From Rodentolepis nana (lineage: Eukaryota > Platyhelminthes > Cestoda > Cyclophyllidea > Hymenolepididae): a stretch of 38,554 nucleotides of DNA. This document shows positions 1 through 12,070 of the stretch, piece after piece. Positions within the stretch are counted from its first letter, which is position 1, and each line of letters opens with the position of its first letter. The DNA lies in NCBI GenBank assembly GCA_900617975.1, contig UZAE01012521.1, positions 1-38,554 of the forward strand, written 5' to 3'. Below the pieces are notes generated by a model. That model saw only the letters and a program-made list of their open reading frames with translations. It had not been told where the DNA came from and searched no databases. Made by a program: the position numbers and the translations under genes.

Positions 1-182
1 TATATATATATATATATAAGTATATCGATCTAATTTCGGATCGAAATTCCATACAGATGTGAATGATATAACTTACCGGGCATTTGGGATAAAAATCTCT
101 GCTTGCGAACGGTTTGGTTAATGACATCTGCAATAAAGAAGAGAAGATAGAGAGAGAGAGGGAGGAAGGGAGGGAGGGAGAG
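1..182. repeat. Microsatellites at the left edge
   Basis: A TA run at 1-17 and a GA/GGGA tract at about 148-182, both on the plus strand. The second lies just upstream (in transcript sense) of EPS8 exon 77-127 and reads as pyrimidine-rich in the RNA. Confidence 0.8.
77..127 (-). other. EPS8: EPS8 C-terminal exon, start of effector region
   Basis: A 51-nt exon with a clean acceptor (TTTATTGCAG, AG at 128-129) and a GTAAGT donor at 71-76. It completes a split Asp codon and reads VINQTVRKQRFLSQMP. The position corresponds to the short helix that opens the vertebrate EPS8 effector (SAM-like) region, but the match is short, so the assignment leans on phase and splice sites. Confidence 0.65.
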
Positions 183-3100
183 TGTATTAGTCAAAGTGGA
201 GACATAGAGATAAAACCTTTTATTTTTGTTTTAAGTTGCAACAACACAAAAAATGAGATCCGGCAATTTTGAATTTTACTTTTTAACTTCAACTTAGAGA
301 TTGCCCAAGTGTAGTAGTTAAAGGGATGCAATTGTGAGGTGGTTAATAAATATATATATGTATGCATATAATTACATGAGTTTATCAGCTTTCGAAGTTG
401 GTGCTAGTATTCGTACCTTGGGACTCTTTTCAACCACATTTCACCACCTAAACAATTGCATACCTTTATCCCTCTTTAACACTACTTATTAGCATATATT
501 TATGAGATACCAAAAAAAACACATGAAAGTACCATATGTATCTTCTTTTGACGGTGGGGGAGGCGGTGTTGGAGCCTGAGGAATATGGTCCCTCTTCGAT
601 TTCGAGTGCTTCTTGTTCTTCTTCTTCCTGCCCTTTCCATCGGAGCTCCTCCCACTGCTACTTGAAGATGAACTACTTGAGCTTGAACTGCTTGAACTGC
701 TGCTTGAGCTCGAACTTGATCGTCCAGATTTCTTCTTTCTTCGACTGCTCTCTTTCCGCTTGTGCCGATTAGATCTGCGTGGTGATGGTGATGAACGCCT
801 TCTACGATGTCCTGCATTCTCGTAATCCATATAGTAAGGATCCATGGGATTACGCCCACCACGTAGGGGCATTGATGAGTACAGTCCACCATAGGGATCA
901 TGCTGCAACATGCCCGGACCTCCCATCATTGGACCCATCATTGGTTGGTTCATGGGGAAAGGCATAGGGACAATGACAGGTTGAGGAGGGGGTGGTGGCT
1001 GAGTTTGAGGCGGTTGGGTCACCAGATAATGAACCTGAAAATTGAGTGGATAAGTTAGGGGCCATCGCACTGATCGTCCAGTGGGGTGGAAGCCTCTTTG
1101 ATTCATCGCGATTTGGATGTAAGAGTGAAAAAATGGATTTTATGCCCCTCTTGTGTCGAGAATGCAAGCAAGAGCGACTTTCACTCACCACTTACATAAT
1201 GATTGGCGAAAATCTATCCCTAATCTGATTGAATAATCCTATTTCAATTGCCATTGCTTGCCTCACACATTTTAACTTAATTAGTTATTGTGCGTAATTC
1301 CTAGACCAAAATATGTGTCTTTTAGCCTCAAACTCCTTCCACCAATCATTTTCAAGGTCAATGAGAATCGTGGTCCCCAATACCAACTTTGGAAGGAGAA
1401 TAAAGACACCATGGAACCCCTGAGATTAATAAATCCGTTATCTAACATCCTCCAATCAGCAATGCGGTTGGGATTCCAAACATTCCTATCCTCTTCTTTG
1501 ATCCTCTAAAGACAAACATCAATAACTGAGATTCCGATATATTGTAAGATACAAAGAACGTAGGAAATAGTTTCGTAGCCGAATGGAAATAGAGCGCGGA
1601 TCAGTGAAGTAGGCAACTTTGGGAGATTAGCGTGGTAATTTGCTAGATCAGGCTATGTTAGCAGCTTTACACTACTCGCAAGGTAAGATAGCCTTCCTCT
1701 CCCATAGCCTGTAATCTATTTTTACATTTATCTTTCAGGGGTGCACGATAGACTTACCTCCACGCGGTAAGGAAAGTCTATAAATCGACAGTTGACTTCT
1801 GACTTCAGACTACTATGGCCCCAATGTATGTCATATCCGACCACTTCCCCAGTACTCATCCTACCTTCTCTCTACCTTTGTGTCTGTCTCTATATCATCT
1901 GTGAATCACTCTTCTTTTCCCCCTCTCCACTTTTTTCACTTTGATGTTCCTTCTCCCCTCTGTGAAGCCCGAAGTCAACTAAAGGGCTAATGATAACTAT
2001 CGAAGCACCTGCCATTGGATATAAAAATAAATAAACTTTCATCTTTTATTCATCGATTTAGCTTCATGACCCCCCCCCCCAACTTATAAAGCCTTATCTC
2101 TATGATCCATCGCGAGATTTTTCTGCCGATATGAGGTAAACATAAATGTTCACAACTGAATTGAGATAATTTGATTAATATATCATACCGGTGGGGGTCT
2201 CGGAGCCTGGTTTTGATTACTGACCGAAGGGACCACAATAACAGATGGTTGGCCATTGGCTCCATGATGAATTATTGGCTGTCCGGTTTGGCGCTGCTGT
2301 AAAGGCTGGACATTCATGGCTTGATACTGCTGTCCACTGACAGTCGGCGGCTGCTCATGTCTAGTCTGTGGTGGTGGGGAGATAGAATGGTGATTGTGAT
2401 GATGTTGATCACAACAAGAGGCACACGACCGATGATTTTCATTTCGTGAGTAGTTACTTTGACGGCGATAATCTCGATCGTAGTTATCGTCCAAGCTACC
2501 AGTGTCAGAAGACTCTGATAGTTCAGTCTCGCGGGCCTTCTTGAACTTACGAGCCCCTGCAGTGCTTCGCTTAGAACTGCCAGTTAACTTCTTCTCCTCT
2601 GAGAACTTTGATCTATTTCTTTCTGCAACGCGGCGTCCTGATCCAGTGGCTTGATCCTCCAGGATTTCAATGCATCTTCGTGGGACATGACCTGTTTGTC
2701 CCGTTGGTGTTCGTAAACAACACCACTCTCCATTATCATCCAGCATCTAAGTGATGATATGACAATAGATTAGTCCGATTGGCACTTAATTTATTAATTA
2801 GCAATAACAAGATAAATTTCCAAGCCCAGTTAGGCAAGAGTTTTTTTTTAACACCCAGTAGCCTGACTCAGACGCATCAACTCAGACTCTATTCCAATTC
2901 TCGAATTTTAATTCCCGCAGAGTGGGCTGTCTGCCCAGGGGTTCGGATATGTCTCCATGTCAAAAAAGAAACAATTATAATCTTTCCAGTTGAAAGCAAC
3001 TGAATTAACATATTCTCCCCCACCTATCAGCCATATTAATTGAGTATTGATTCTAAATCTGAGTGTATTCTATGCCAAGAGATTTCCCTTGATTGCACTT

Positions 3101-6100
3101 CAAAGAATTAACCTATTGTATCTCGAGGGGGTGAAATTGCACTTTAAAAACTTAGCATTAAAGCTAAAGGCTTTGCCTCTCCAATTAACAGGAATTCATT
3201 TGCTGTGATTGCCTACTTTCCAAGCGAAATATAATCCGATTCCTGACGAGTCAGTTTAAATGGAAGTTGATCTCTTAATCTCATTCAAATCCTTAAATCG
3301 ATCGGTAAATAAGTGCTTATATTTTTTTCCTTTATTGGTTTACACATCTGCAATATTAAGATCGTGCTTTCTCAGCATTTTGAGGAAATTGAATTGAGGT
3401 AGGAAACTCAACTCCCTACAAACTCATAAATGGTGAATATCGTGAAAAAAGACAAATAATACAATCAAATGTAGTGAGACTAACTCTGCTTGCAATATCT
3501 TTCAATCGACTTGATTTCAGTCGCTTTTGGGTGATAAAAAACAAAGAAATAAACATTTTTCTTGCACTGAGTTATAATGAAAATGTATCTTAATATATAG
3601 TAAAGTGTTTAGTAAAACAAAGGCCTGAATCAATGCAAGCCAAAAAAAGTATCGGCTTCTTAATATCAGACACGTCAAGCCCATGAAAACGTATTGGACC
3701 TTTTTGCACTTATTAAGATATTTCAGTCAGACAGAAATACCGGACACTCTCTATGCATAAAATTGAATCCTTAAAAATTTATTAATAATTGTAGTTAAAA
3801 TATATTAATGCTTACCTCGAGGACATCGCCAACGTTTACGCTCATCTCCCTAGCCGCCTCGCTGACATTCTTTTGCTTTGCAATGACCAATCTAGAAAAA
3901 TAAACCAATCGCAATGAAGGTGGCAGAAGCGCATATTTCAAAGTTGAAGCTTAAAAAGGACTTACGTTCCACCACGAGATCTGACTTCTCTGATAAAAAC
4001 TTCCATATCAATCGCCTCTTCTTTCTTCTCTGGTGGAGCATTTAATGCTGTAAAATGGAGGGGGAGGGGGGGGGGGTCGGAGGAAATAATATTTAAATTC
4101 GCCATTTTTATAATAAATTTATCTTTTTTTAAACTTTGTCATTCCTTAAGAAAAAAAGGGGGGGGGGAAAGTAGAGTAATTCTTGTGCATGTCATTCTGA
4201 AAGATCGAAAACACCAACTGAAACAATCTTTTCACTTCGAGTGATTTAGCGAGAAGAACCGCCTTGGCATTCTACTGGTCATTCCATTAAAATCGGCGTG
4301 ATATCAACTCAATAAGGTAATTAGTGAAATCGAATAAGTCAATTACGGCGTGCTAATTTTAAATAAACTTAAGTGGTCACCAATTTTTGTGACTAAATTA
4401 ATTAGTCGTCAGGCGAGTAAATTGGTAGATAGCATCTTTACATCGATTTTTTTTGGTCGTGTTAAGTCGTGTACACTTTTTCACAGACTTTTCGCATGCT
4501 TTAATGAAATTATTTATTGATTTTTCTTCTGAGCTCAAAAATAGAATCTAATATAAAGGAGAATTTAGGTGATTCTGAAGTCTCAAAACTCGTGGAATGA
4601 AATGAAAAAGTTGAATAGCGTTTCACACTTAAAGAAAACCCCTTAAGACGAAAATTTTACCTGCGATAGTTGGGCATTTCAAAATTATACATGCTTGAAC
4701 ACTTATTGAAGTGATTTCAAGGGGTGATTGAAAGAAAGGTGTTTTCCACTAATTGAGCTCCAAAATATCCTCGACTAAAATATTATTTGTCAGATTAAAC
4801 TACATCCATCGAAAAAATCTGAGAGTGATACTTTAGATCAACAAATAAAAATTAAAAATTGTGATATTGCTGCCGTCTTATCAATTGAAATAGCAAGATC
4901 AGGAAAAACTGTAAATGGGCGATCATTTGTCCTTAAAATTTACTTATTTACCTTCTCATTAAAGTTTTTTTGTATTTTGTGGAGAATGCCAATTTTATTT
5001 CGTTAAAAATTATCCTCCTTATTCGAAGTAATGTTTCAGAGTGCTATTTGCAAATATATAAATGTATATTGGAGAGTCTTCTGACAAAAGAAAATAAACT
5101 TACAAGGAATTGGTTCTAAAAGTGATAAAGAGAAATTATTGCCAACTGTAAGAATATGATGACGTAATCAAGAGTATTTCGTTGTAAAGGAATAACGTAC
5201 TGTAATAGCCATAGTCTTTAATAGTCATTTCTGGTTTAAAACCCTGAGATGAGGGAAAAGAAAAAAATCGATAAAAATTAATAATTAAGGAGATCGTAGG
5301 CCAAAATATATAATCATTATTATGCAAGGTAAGGAACTTACACTTCGTTCAATTTCATTAGATCTTGATGAGAGCATGAAATCTCCATCTGATCCATCAG
5401 GTTTGCCACTATTTCATGAAAAAAAAGTGATCAAATAATCCTGAAATATATTTTAGTAAAATGAATGACTTGGCAGAGCGCACTCGAGCGATTTGGGTGC
5501 GACTAAGAATTCTCTTTGTAAATTGCATCATTAGCCGACTAATTCAAGAATTAGTTTCAAAATATGAAATTAACAAACTTCAAAGTCATCGGACCTTGGA
5601 TAATTGTTATATATATTGTAAAAATACGTTTAAGAGTAAACAATTTTGAACATAAATTCTCAAATTAAATTTAAACTAGGAAGGGGGAGGGGAGGGGGAA
5701 CACGAACTATATATTTGGGAGAAGGGGGGGGTGTTTGACTCAAAATAATATCGAAAAAAATTAAAATAAAATAAATGAATACAAAAACAAATGAAAGGAG
5801 AAGGAGGAGTATTGCGGTCTTTCACTAGTTGATCAAGGATAATTAACATTAAAAAATACCATATCCTAATTTCTATTAACAAATCTCAGATACTCATGTC
5901 AGATTCGTGTCATTCAATGTGTAACAACATATTTGCTTTGAAAAGAATAGTCGAACCTACTATTGAATTGAGCCCTGTACTCTACGTAGTCTAACTGGAA
6001 TCCAGTAAGTCGGTGTATCTTTGAGAGCCATTTCATTGAATGCGATCGGAATAATACGTTTTGAGTATAAATATACCTTCCCTCCCCCCCCCTAACGAAT

Positions 6101-9100
6101 TTGAGGATGTTATTTTTCTATATTATTAGATTATAGCTCATATTTCTTATTAACAATTAATGAGATTAGCATACAAGTTCTGATTCGGCAGAAAATAAAA
6201 TAAATGTACGTATATTTTTTTCTTAAATTACCCTGTGAAAAATATAATTTGATCAAATACACAATTGCTTAAAGCTGGAATTGGCGCACTAAAAGTTTGA
6301 ATCCCATTTCAAGGCCATTAAAAGTGTAGCTTCTTCAAGAAACTCTATTTCAGTAGTTTGTAACGGTTCATTAGATTCGAATCTATGATTCATGAAAAAA
6401 AAACGCTTCACAGCTTAGTCAAGATTCTTGATGCAATTTTTTCTCTGTTGAGAATCACTGAGTAATCACTATTAGAAATAACTCAATTATAGTCAAAGAC
6501 GTAAAATAGTTCAATCAGATCCTAAATTGACATGTGATCCCAGTGGTCAGAGGCGTGACATGACAATTCAAAAAATTTTGTTAATAGATACATAAAATTT
6601 AAAAATTTAGATTCACTCATTATTTTCCTTGAGGAGATTTCAAGATATGAGTTTAAAAACGCTGATGATTATAAATTTTAAAATTATTTGGATGTCACAG
6701 TTCTCAAGTTCTCTCCCCCCTGTTCCAATTCAACTCCCTATTTAATTAAAACGAATTTCCCCTTCTTCTGAGTGATCTTCAAGGAGTTTCAGTTAGCTCA
6801 AATCGAAGTGTTTTGGTGTGGCAAAAACACACAAGTTGAGACCAAAAGAGAAACCTACCCCGGAACAGTCCAAGCTTTTCCAAGCGACTGCCAAAAAGAC
6901 TTGTTTCCAGCTTGAAGATAGTCTGAAAGAGTTCGAACGGCTTTCTCGGTGAAAGCAGGACGCCATACCGATCTCACGAGATTTGGATCATAGTGAAGTA
7001 CTCTATTTCCGTCACATATTTTCTGAACCCACCAAACTGACTCCATGAGTCGATTCAATAATTCTCCCGGTCCTGGGTCCTGGATATGATCCCGCAGAAC
7101 TGAGGCTACATTGATGCATGTTCGGATCCGTTCAACATGCGCCACTGCAGCTTCATATGATGGGGGATTCAAGCTGTCCCTCCATAATGTTTCTATTTAA
7201 TAAAACAAATTAGCATTATTTTTGAAAAATTAATTACCTTTTGATTTCATCATTCAAATGTTAACTCAATAAAATAATTCAATGGTTAAAATGTCAAAGT
7301 GACATGTATAGACTTAGCACTGTAAAGATCGACAATCGATTAGTTGAATAGTAAATCATTCAGTATAATGTTAATGGTATAAATAGAGGCTCTTAAAAAT
7401 TCCCACAAATGAAGATTAAGAAAATAAAAAACTCAAAACAAAATTTAAAGTTGAAACACTTTAAAAAAGTAGAATTTGACAAATGTATTCGAAGAAAGTT
7501 AGCACACATTTGCCAACATTTTTTTATAAAATTGAATTAACCCATTAAGAGCATCAATTTGTGAGATGTGAAAAATTGCAAGTTATTTTCGACTTCTAAC
7601 TCAAAAGAACCCACAATGACGTGTTTAAGCTGTTATATGAACAAATAAACAATGTACCAAAATTTTTTTTACTAAGCTTTAACACTAGATATCCACGATT
7701 TCGTGCCAAAATAATTTCTATTTGGCATACGATTAAATGTTAGAAGTACTCTGATTTAAAATGCTAAAAATTAGACAACTGCACGAGTAATTGAGAAGTG
7801 AACCACTAAAAAATAACTTTGATTTTAGAAAAAAATTTTCTGCAAGAAAACTGAGACACGGACTTTAATGCGAAAGTTAAGACCAAACAATTAGGCAACT
7901 CAGTGGCAAATTTTAAAATCAAATATGCACAGTACTTATTTTGAATGAAGTGAAATGATTATTAGCTTAAACGCGTCTTTATTATCCATCTTTCACATGA
8001 AATTTACTCATAATATATTGATGATTTAAAAATATATATATATATTGAGCAAACTAATATGATTCTTACACATACACTCACATATATAATTATTTACAGA
8101 ACGTTTATAAATGTAATTGTTATAGATTTTTACCCACCTTACTAACGCTAATTATTAATTAAATAAAAAATCGCGACTACGAAATAATCCATAGTTTTAA
8201 TTTAAATGCGGAAATGACTTTAAAGTATTAATCTTGCCATTTATCTAAGTAAATATTCCCAAAGTAATACAAATTACTGCTAAAATTATATATTAGATAA
8301 AAACTAGTTAATTAGTTAAAAAACGATTTCAAAAGAGAGAATGATTAATTATTGCTCATAGTAGTTACAACAAGAAGGATGACTCTTATTGCGAAATTGG
8401 CACTGAGATAATTGAATAAACTCAGTGTCGTGCAACTTGAAATTACACGATTGTCTCGATTGAAAGCGCCAAGACATCAAAATATTTCCTTGCATTTGGG
8501 AGCTGGTTTCACTAATCTCATTCTCACAAACTAGTAATGAACGAAACTACTTTGTCTATAATAAATCAAATGAAACCATACTGAAGATTTAAAAAGCGCG
8601 CATATATAATGGGGGGGGGGGGGGGGGGAGGGTGGGAGATGAAAAATCTAAAACTACAGCAGCTTACTATCAACTTTTGTTGCCCCGGTGACTTGGAAGG
8701 AAACAGCGTCATGCAAGAGAGATTCAAAGTTTTCGATTTCATCAAAAAGTTGATTTAATTCCTCCAATTTTCCCGTTGTTCCAACACCAGCACCCTATTG
8801 ATGAAAAGGGATTCATTATAAATTTGCATTAATTTAAAACCAACATCTCGATTGTGACGTTTAATTCGATCTGGCCGGTTAATTGCATCTTTCTTCTTGG
8901 ACATAGTTCTTGTAGGTTGATGACGCGGTTTCGCCTGCTGTTTTACTGCCCGACTAGCATTACAAAATGGAAAAATGTAAAGAAGAAAGTTGAGGTAACC
9001 TACTTTGCATTTTCTACAGCATCATTAACAATGTCGATAACCCATTTCAGCGTTCTTGTATCGTTCATTGAGAAAATGTGAACTTCATTGGGTGCCTCCC

Positions 9101-9404
9101 CATCGGTAATTTTTCGGGCAAGGAAACGAAATACAAAAAGTTGGGGATATTCTGTGCCTTTACGGGACCAGGAGTACCCATGAACGTCCTCGATATAACA
9201 GAGATCAAAGCATTCAGATGGATTCTGTTCGCCATCTACTCTAACGGTGAGATACTCACCGTCAACAATACGGAGATAACATTCGAGTAATGTTCGATTT
9301 GGTTGACTGGCCACAGCCTCTAAATTGTACATAACCTCTTCGTCTCCGAGTTTATCGTGCTCAAGGAAGCTTGCGATATGTTGAGCACTAACTTCTTCAT
9401 CCAT
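77..9404 (-). CDS. EPS8: EPS8-family adaptor (PTB-SH3), 3' end beyond the window
   Basis: EPS8 proteins are cytoplasmic adaptors that link receptor tyrosine kinase and Rac signalling to actin capping and bundling. Exons, in transcript order: 9004-9404, 8845-8953, 8668-8794, 6859-7192, 5342-5408, 5201-5243, 3966-4047, 3816-3891, 2189-2746, 533-1034 and 77-127. Every junction keeps phase, giving 783 codons plus one base before the left edge. Recognition rests on the PTB domain (about residues 10-133), the conserved middle domain ending in FWQSLGKAW, and an SH3 with EMSVNVGDVLEMLDD and GHVPRRCIEIL. Two donors are weak: 8845-8953 uses GTTGGT and 533-1034 uses GTACTT. The ATG at 9404 is the first Met of an open exon, but AG just before it (ACCAG) could be an acceptor, so an upstream exon is possible. 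The C-terminal effector region is mostly missing to the left. Unusual features are the degenerate SH3 start and the long Ser/Lys/Arg insert. I am sure of the family, less sure of the exact 5' end. Confidence 0.93.
533..1034 (-). other. EPS8: EPS8 Pro-rich / basic / poly-Ser exon
   Basis: A 502-nt exon of 167 codons plus one base. It runs through a poly-Pro segment (PPQTQPPPPPQP), a Met/Pro/Gly-rich stretch, a basic-serine stretch (HRRRRSSPSPRRSNRHKRK), 22 consecutive serines (residues about 705-726), a second basic block (GRKKKNKKHSKSKRD) and APTPPPPPSKED. The Ser run uses mixed AGC/AGT/TCA/TCG/TCT codons, so it is not a fresh microsatellite. Reading on past the GTACTT donor at 531-532 reaches a stop near 489. 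Splicing to 77-127 restores the reading frame. Confidence 0.82.
1035..2188. other. EPS8 intron
   Basis: Intron between exons 2189-2746 and 533-1034. It holds repeat copy 1 and a C-homopolymer near 2070-2080. I see no other gene-like feature. Confidence 0.8.
1738..2035 (+). repeat. SINE-like repeat copy 1, in an EPS8 intron
   Basis: Head GGGGTGCACGATAGACTTACC, CT-rich middle, tail GCCATTGGATATAAAAATAA. Part of the head loop is deleted (about 25 nt). It lies antisense to EPS8, so its reverse complement, with GAG/GTAAGT, is in the EPS8 transcript. Confidence 0.9.
2189..3891 (-). other. EPS8: EPS8 SH3 exons and His/Gln/Pro-rich linker
   Basis: Exons 3816-3891 and 2189-2746. The SH3 spans about residues 389-442: EMSVNVGDVLEMLDD (RT loop onward), GEWCCLR, GHVPRRCIEIL. 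The usual ALYDF start is replaced by VIAKQKN, and the second Trp of the WW pair by Cys. After the SH3 comes a basic stretch, an acidic patch (ELSESSDTGSLDDNYD), a Cys/His cluster (CASCCDQHHHNHH) and a Gln/Pro-rich tail ending at a GTATGA donor in phase 0. The family SH3 binds PxxDY-type ligands such as Abi1; whether this degenerate groove still does is open. Confidence 0.9.
2747..3815. other. EPS8 intron
   Basis: AT-rich intron of 1069 nt. No repeat copy, no conserved block and no convincing open frame was seen. Confidence 0.8.
3966..5408 (-). other. EPS8: Three small EPS8 exons before the SH3
   Basis: Exons 5342-5408 (67 nt), 5201-5243 (43 nt) and 3966-4047 (82 nt). Together they read GKPDGSDGDFMLSSRSNEIE, then GFKPEMTIKDYGYYT, then LNAPPEKKEEAIDMEVF and IREVRSRGGT. 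Phases 2-0, 0-1 and 1-2 all agree. The stretch is hydrophilic and matches only the position, not the detailed sequence, of the vertebrate linker between the middle domain and the SH3. A frame of 5342-5408 that reads VANLMDQMEISC was rejected because it breaks phase with the next exon. Confidence 0.8.
4048..5200. other. EPS8 intron with G-runs
   Basis: AT-rich intron with two G-homopolymer tracts on the plus strand (about 4055-4077 and 4157-4167). Nothing else was recognised. Confidence 0.8.
5409..6858. other. EPS8 intron
   Basis: 1450-nt AT-rich intron. It has G-rich tracts near 5682-5732 and a C-run near 6082-6092. Small open frames here show no family motif. Confidence 0.8.
6859..7192 (-). 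other. EPS8: EPS8 middle-domain exon
   Basis: A 334-nt exon, phase 1 in and phase 2 out. It encodes LWRDSLNPPSYEAAVAHVER, then GELLNRLMESVWWVQKICDG, then RSVWRPAFTEKAVRTLSDYL and FWQSLGKAW. These match in order the vertebrate helices around AELVHFLF, ARSVSCPLLSRDAVDFL and LWESLGESW. This is the most diagnostic EPS8 segment outside the PTB and SH3. Acceptor AG is at 7193-7194 and donor GTAGGT at 6857-6858 (minus strand). Confidence 0.93.
7193..8667. other. EPS8 intron with a long G-tract
   Basis: 1475-nt AT-rich intron. A G-tract of about 17 bases at 8611-8628, followed by GAGGGTGGG, lies about 40 nt on the intron side of exon 8668-8794. Short TA repeats occur near 8034-8044. Confidence 0.8.
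8668..8953 (-). other. EPS8: EPS8 linker exons between PTB and middle domain
   Basis: Two exons, 8845-8953 and 8668-8794. The first carries a basic stretch (SKKKDAINRPDRIKRHNRD) that corresponds to the KxKRRPDALR segment after the PTB in vertebrate EPS8. The second encodes KLEELNQLFDEIENFESLL, a predicted helix matching the LNHILDDIEFF helix of the family. The donor of the first exon (GAT then GTTGGT) is poor, but no other GT keeps the open frame. Confidence 0.75.
9004..9404 (-). other. EPS8: EPS8 exon with PTB domain
   Basis: This exon encodes a whole phosphotyrosine-binding-type (PH-fold) domain. AQHIASFLEH aligns with the EHLTTF start of vertebrate EPS8 PTB domains; LECYLRIVDGEYLTVRVD matches the central strands; the last helix is KWVIDIVNDAVENA. 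The exon ends in phase 2 at a GTAGGT donor (9002-9003), which joins in frame to the T that opens exon 8845-8953. In EPS8 this domain binds NPxY-like peptides. If the ATG at 9404 is the real start, the N-terminal extension before the PTB is very short compared with vertebrate EPS8. Confidence 0.88.
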
Positions 9405-12070
9405 TCTGGTATGTATCTATTCAAGGAAATAGAATAAAACCACAGGAAAATTAATTTAGCATAATATCAAAAATATGAAATGGCATAGATTAACAAGACG
9501 TGCTTTAAATAATACCTCAACTGAAATAAACAGTTAATTAACAACAACTATTATAAGGAGAAGTAATGCCGATCAAAATTTCAAAAAATCATATTTGTGT
9601 TTTAAACCTGACTTACATTTTAAAAGACAAGTCTACAATTTGGGACTTCGAACCAAAAATTCCAGCTGAAATGTGTTGAAGTAACTTTTAAAAAGGTGAT
9701 AAATACCTCAAGGAAGAGTAAAATGTTAGTTTTATATATTTAAACAAATAATCAAAATTCTAAAACAAAATACACTAAGCCATCGTCATTGACTTGAGTT
9801 TAATAAAAATTATATATATTATATTAGTACAAATTGTGCTTCAAAAGAGTGTATCTGACCATTTTACTGTTTCATATTCAACATTCCAGCATATGCTATC
9901 ACCACTGGAAATCACTTCCAGCTTGATTACATATTTAACCTAAAGCTACATTTATAATGCTTATTTAATAAAAATTTAAGGCTTTGTTTAACCATGACAT
10001 TCAAAGCTACTGATTTTTTGTATGAATTTATTGCTTCTTCATTCAAAATGCCTTCGAACATGTGATGTGTTAAATCTGTCACAGTGTGACCCATTAAATT
10101 CATTAAGATTCATGCATTTTCGCTAATTTTCAAATGTTAAATGTTTAAATAAATTATTCAAACTTAATTTGGGAAAGAAGTTGATTTGATACCAATCCGT
10201 TACTGATATTAACGCATGAAAAGATTTCAAACGGCACTTTCCAAAAATATTTCCGCTGCTTGCATGCGACAACGCCAGACATTGAGCACTGTCATCATGC
10301 CTGTGGAAGTTAATAAGGTTTAAGTAATAGAAATGAATAAATATAGTTGGAAGGGACTCATATTGAATATTCTACTTTGAACTTAACAGGAAAATGGCTT
10401 GCCTAGGCTATACTAAAATACCAACAAAATAGCTGAGCAAAAACAAATAGTTTCAGTAAAATACTAATGGTCATTAGAGGTCAGATTAAGTTTCAAATCT
10501 AGTCAATAGGCTTTGTCCTTCAATCTCTTTAAGGTCAGTTGATTCCTCGAAAAGTCATACAATTCCCTATGAGTCTTTCTATATATTAATTGTATCTAGG
10601 TATAAAATTGAATAAACATTGAAGGCTCCTCAAGTTCTGTTCCTTTGAGACGCATGCTCGACCCAATATAATGACAAGTTTACATATATTATAAATTTCA
10701 CAACTTTGGATTAAAATTCTTATCAATTTTCGACACTTTAAATTTGTTAATTATGAACACACTCCTGGTGACACCCAATTTTTTTCGGTCTTTACCACAT
10801 TTCTAAACTGTGGTTAATAAAATAATTTCTCCTTTAAGAGTTTACCGAACTTAATCAGAAGCATCTTCTTTGCTGATAGGCTTTCTTGTGATTTTACCTT
10901 TCCTTACCAAGGGAGTTTGGAAATTCATTCACGTAGTGGCTAATGTGCTAATTGCAAATATGCTAGCTAGAATACTGAGTATATTATTTGGCATTTAGTG
11001 ATTGAACTTAAAGAACTATTTACAAAGCGTTTATTAGCGTCAAAAAAATTTTTCTTATCAAAGTATTTTTTTAATTTTTATCTACCGTGGCACTCAGGCA
11101 TTGTGAATTATGTTATTCCGAATAATCAAGAAATGTTCTAATTCTTTAAACACCTGTGCTCATTTTTACAGTTAGTTTCTACTCCCTTGTAATATCTGAA
11201 TGGTATCGTTTTGTCTACGGAATGGAACTAATTTTTGTATCGAAGTCAACACTATCATTCAAGATTTAAGAGTGCACTTGGATATCTTGATGAATGATGA
11301 TAAATTCTAATTTATCCAAAGGGTGTGTCGAAATACAGGCCATTGAATATGTGTTTTCCCTAGAAAGTATGCAAAAAAGTATCAGTCATTTTGACTTCTA
11401 CATGTTGTGCATCCTTTTCAAATGAATTTAGGGTTCCTTGAACATAGCAAATGAAAATAATTGACAGCTTAAGTGCTAGTTACAGCGGATGAACGGAATT
11501 TGAAGTTTCAATCTCAAGTAGTCAATCCTCAAAACAGAGCATCTTTTAGTGCAACTAATTTGTTCACACAATTCGGCATACGACAAGGGCTTTGTTCCGA
11601 CACTAATTGTTTTTTCTCGAGGTTCACCAAAAAATTACTTGTACATTTGATTTTGTTGGAAGAGCATTAATACAATTTTACCTTTGACGAAGAACGCACA
11701 TTTACCGGATGGTGAAAAAAGTTTATTAAAACCATTTCAGTCATTTCATGAACTCCCAATGCTAATAAGCCTTCTAAATCAATAACATTTTATGTTCTCC
11801 AAAGGCATGTTCAATAGCCATTCCTCTATGTTCATGAAATACTTCTTTCAATTTTCCTGATTATTCTTGAAATTCTTTAAAATCAATTATCATAACAATT
11901 TAACTTGCGATAAACGTATAGGTAAATTGTATATTCGAGCACTCACATAAGACTTAAAGGTGTCTAATTAAATTAATAAAAATACTTCAGGTTCAATTTT
12001 TTGTGCTTGGCTACCTTTCAATACTTCCGCATAAGAGATAGATACGATCATAGGTGATTATTAATATTAA
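9405..12070. other. Spacer upstream of EPS8
   Basis: AT-rich DNA that should contain the EPS8 promoter, 5' UTR and any upstream exon. I found no TATA box, conserved block or long open frame that I would defend. The small open frames here have no recognisable motif. Confidence 0.6.

Noticed and set aside
3238..3260. CTGACGAGTCAG as a hammerhead ribozyme core
   Set aside because: The core needs CTGATGA, a paired stem and GAAA with a cleavage site. I could not find these around it, and the string is simply a palindrome.
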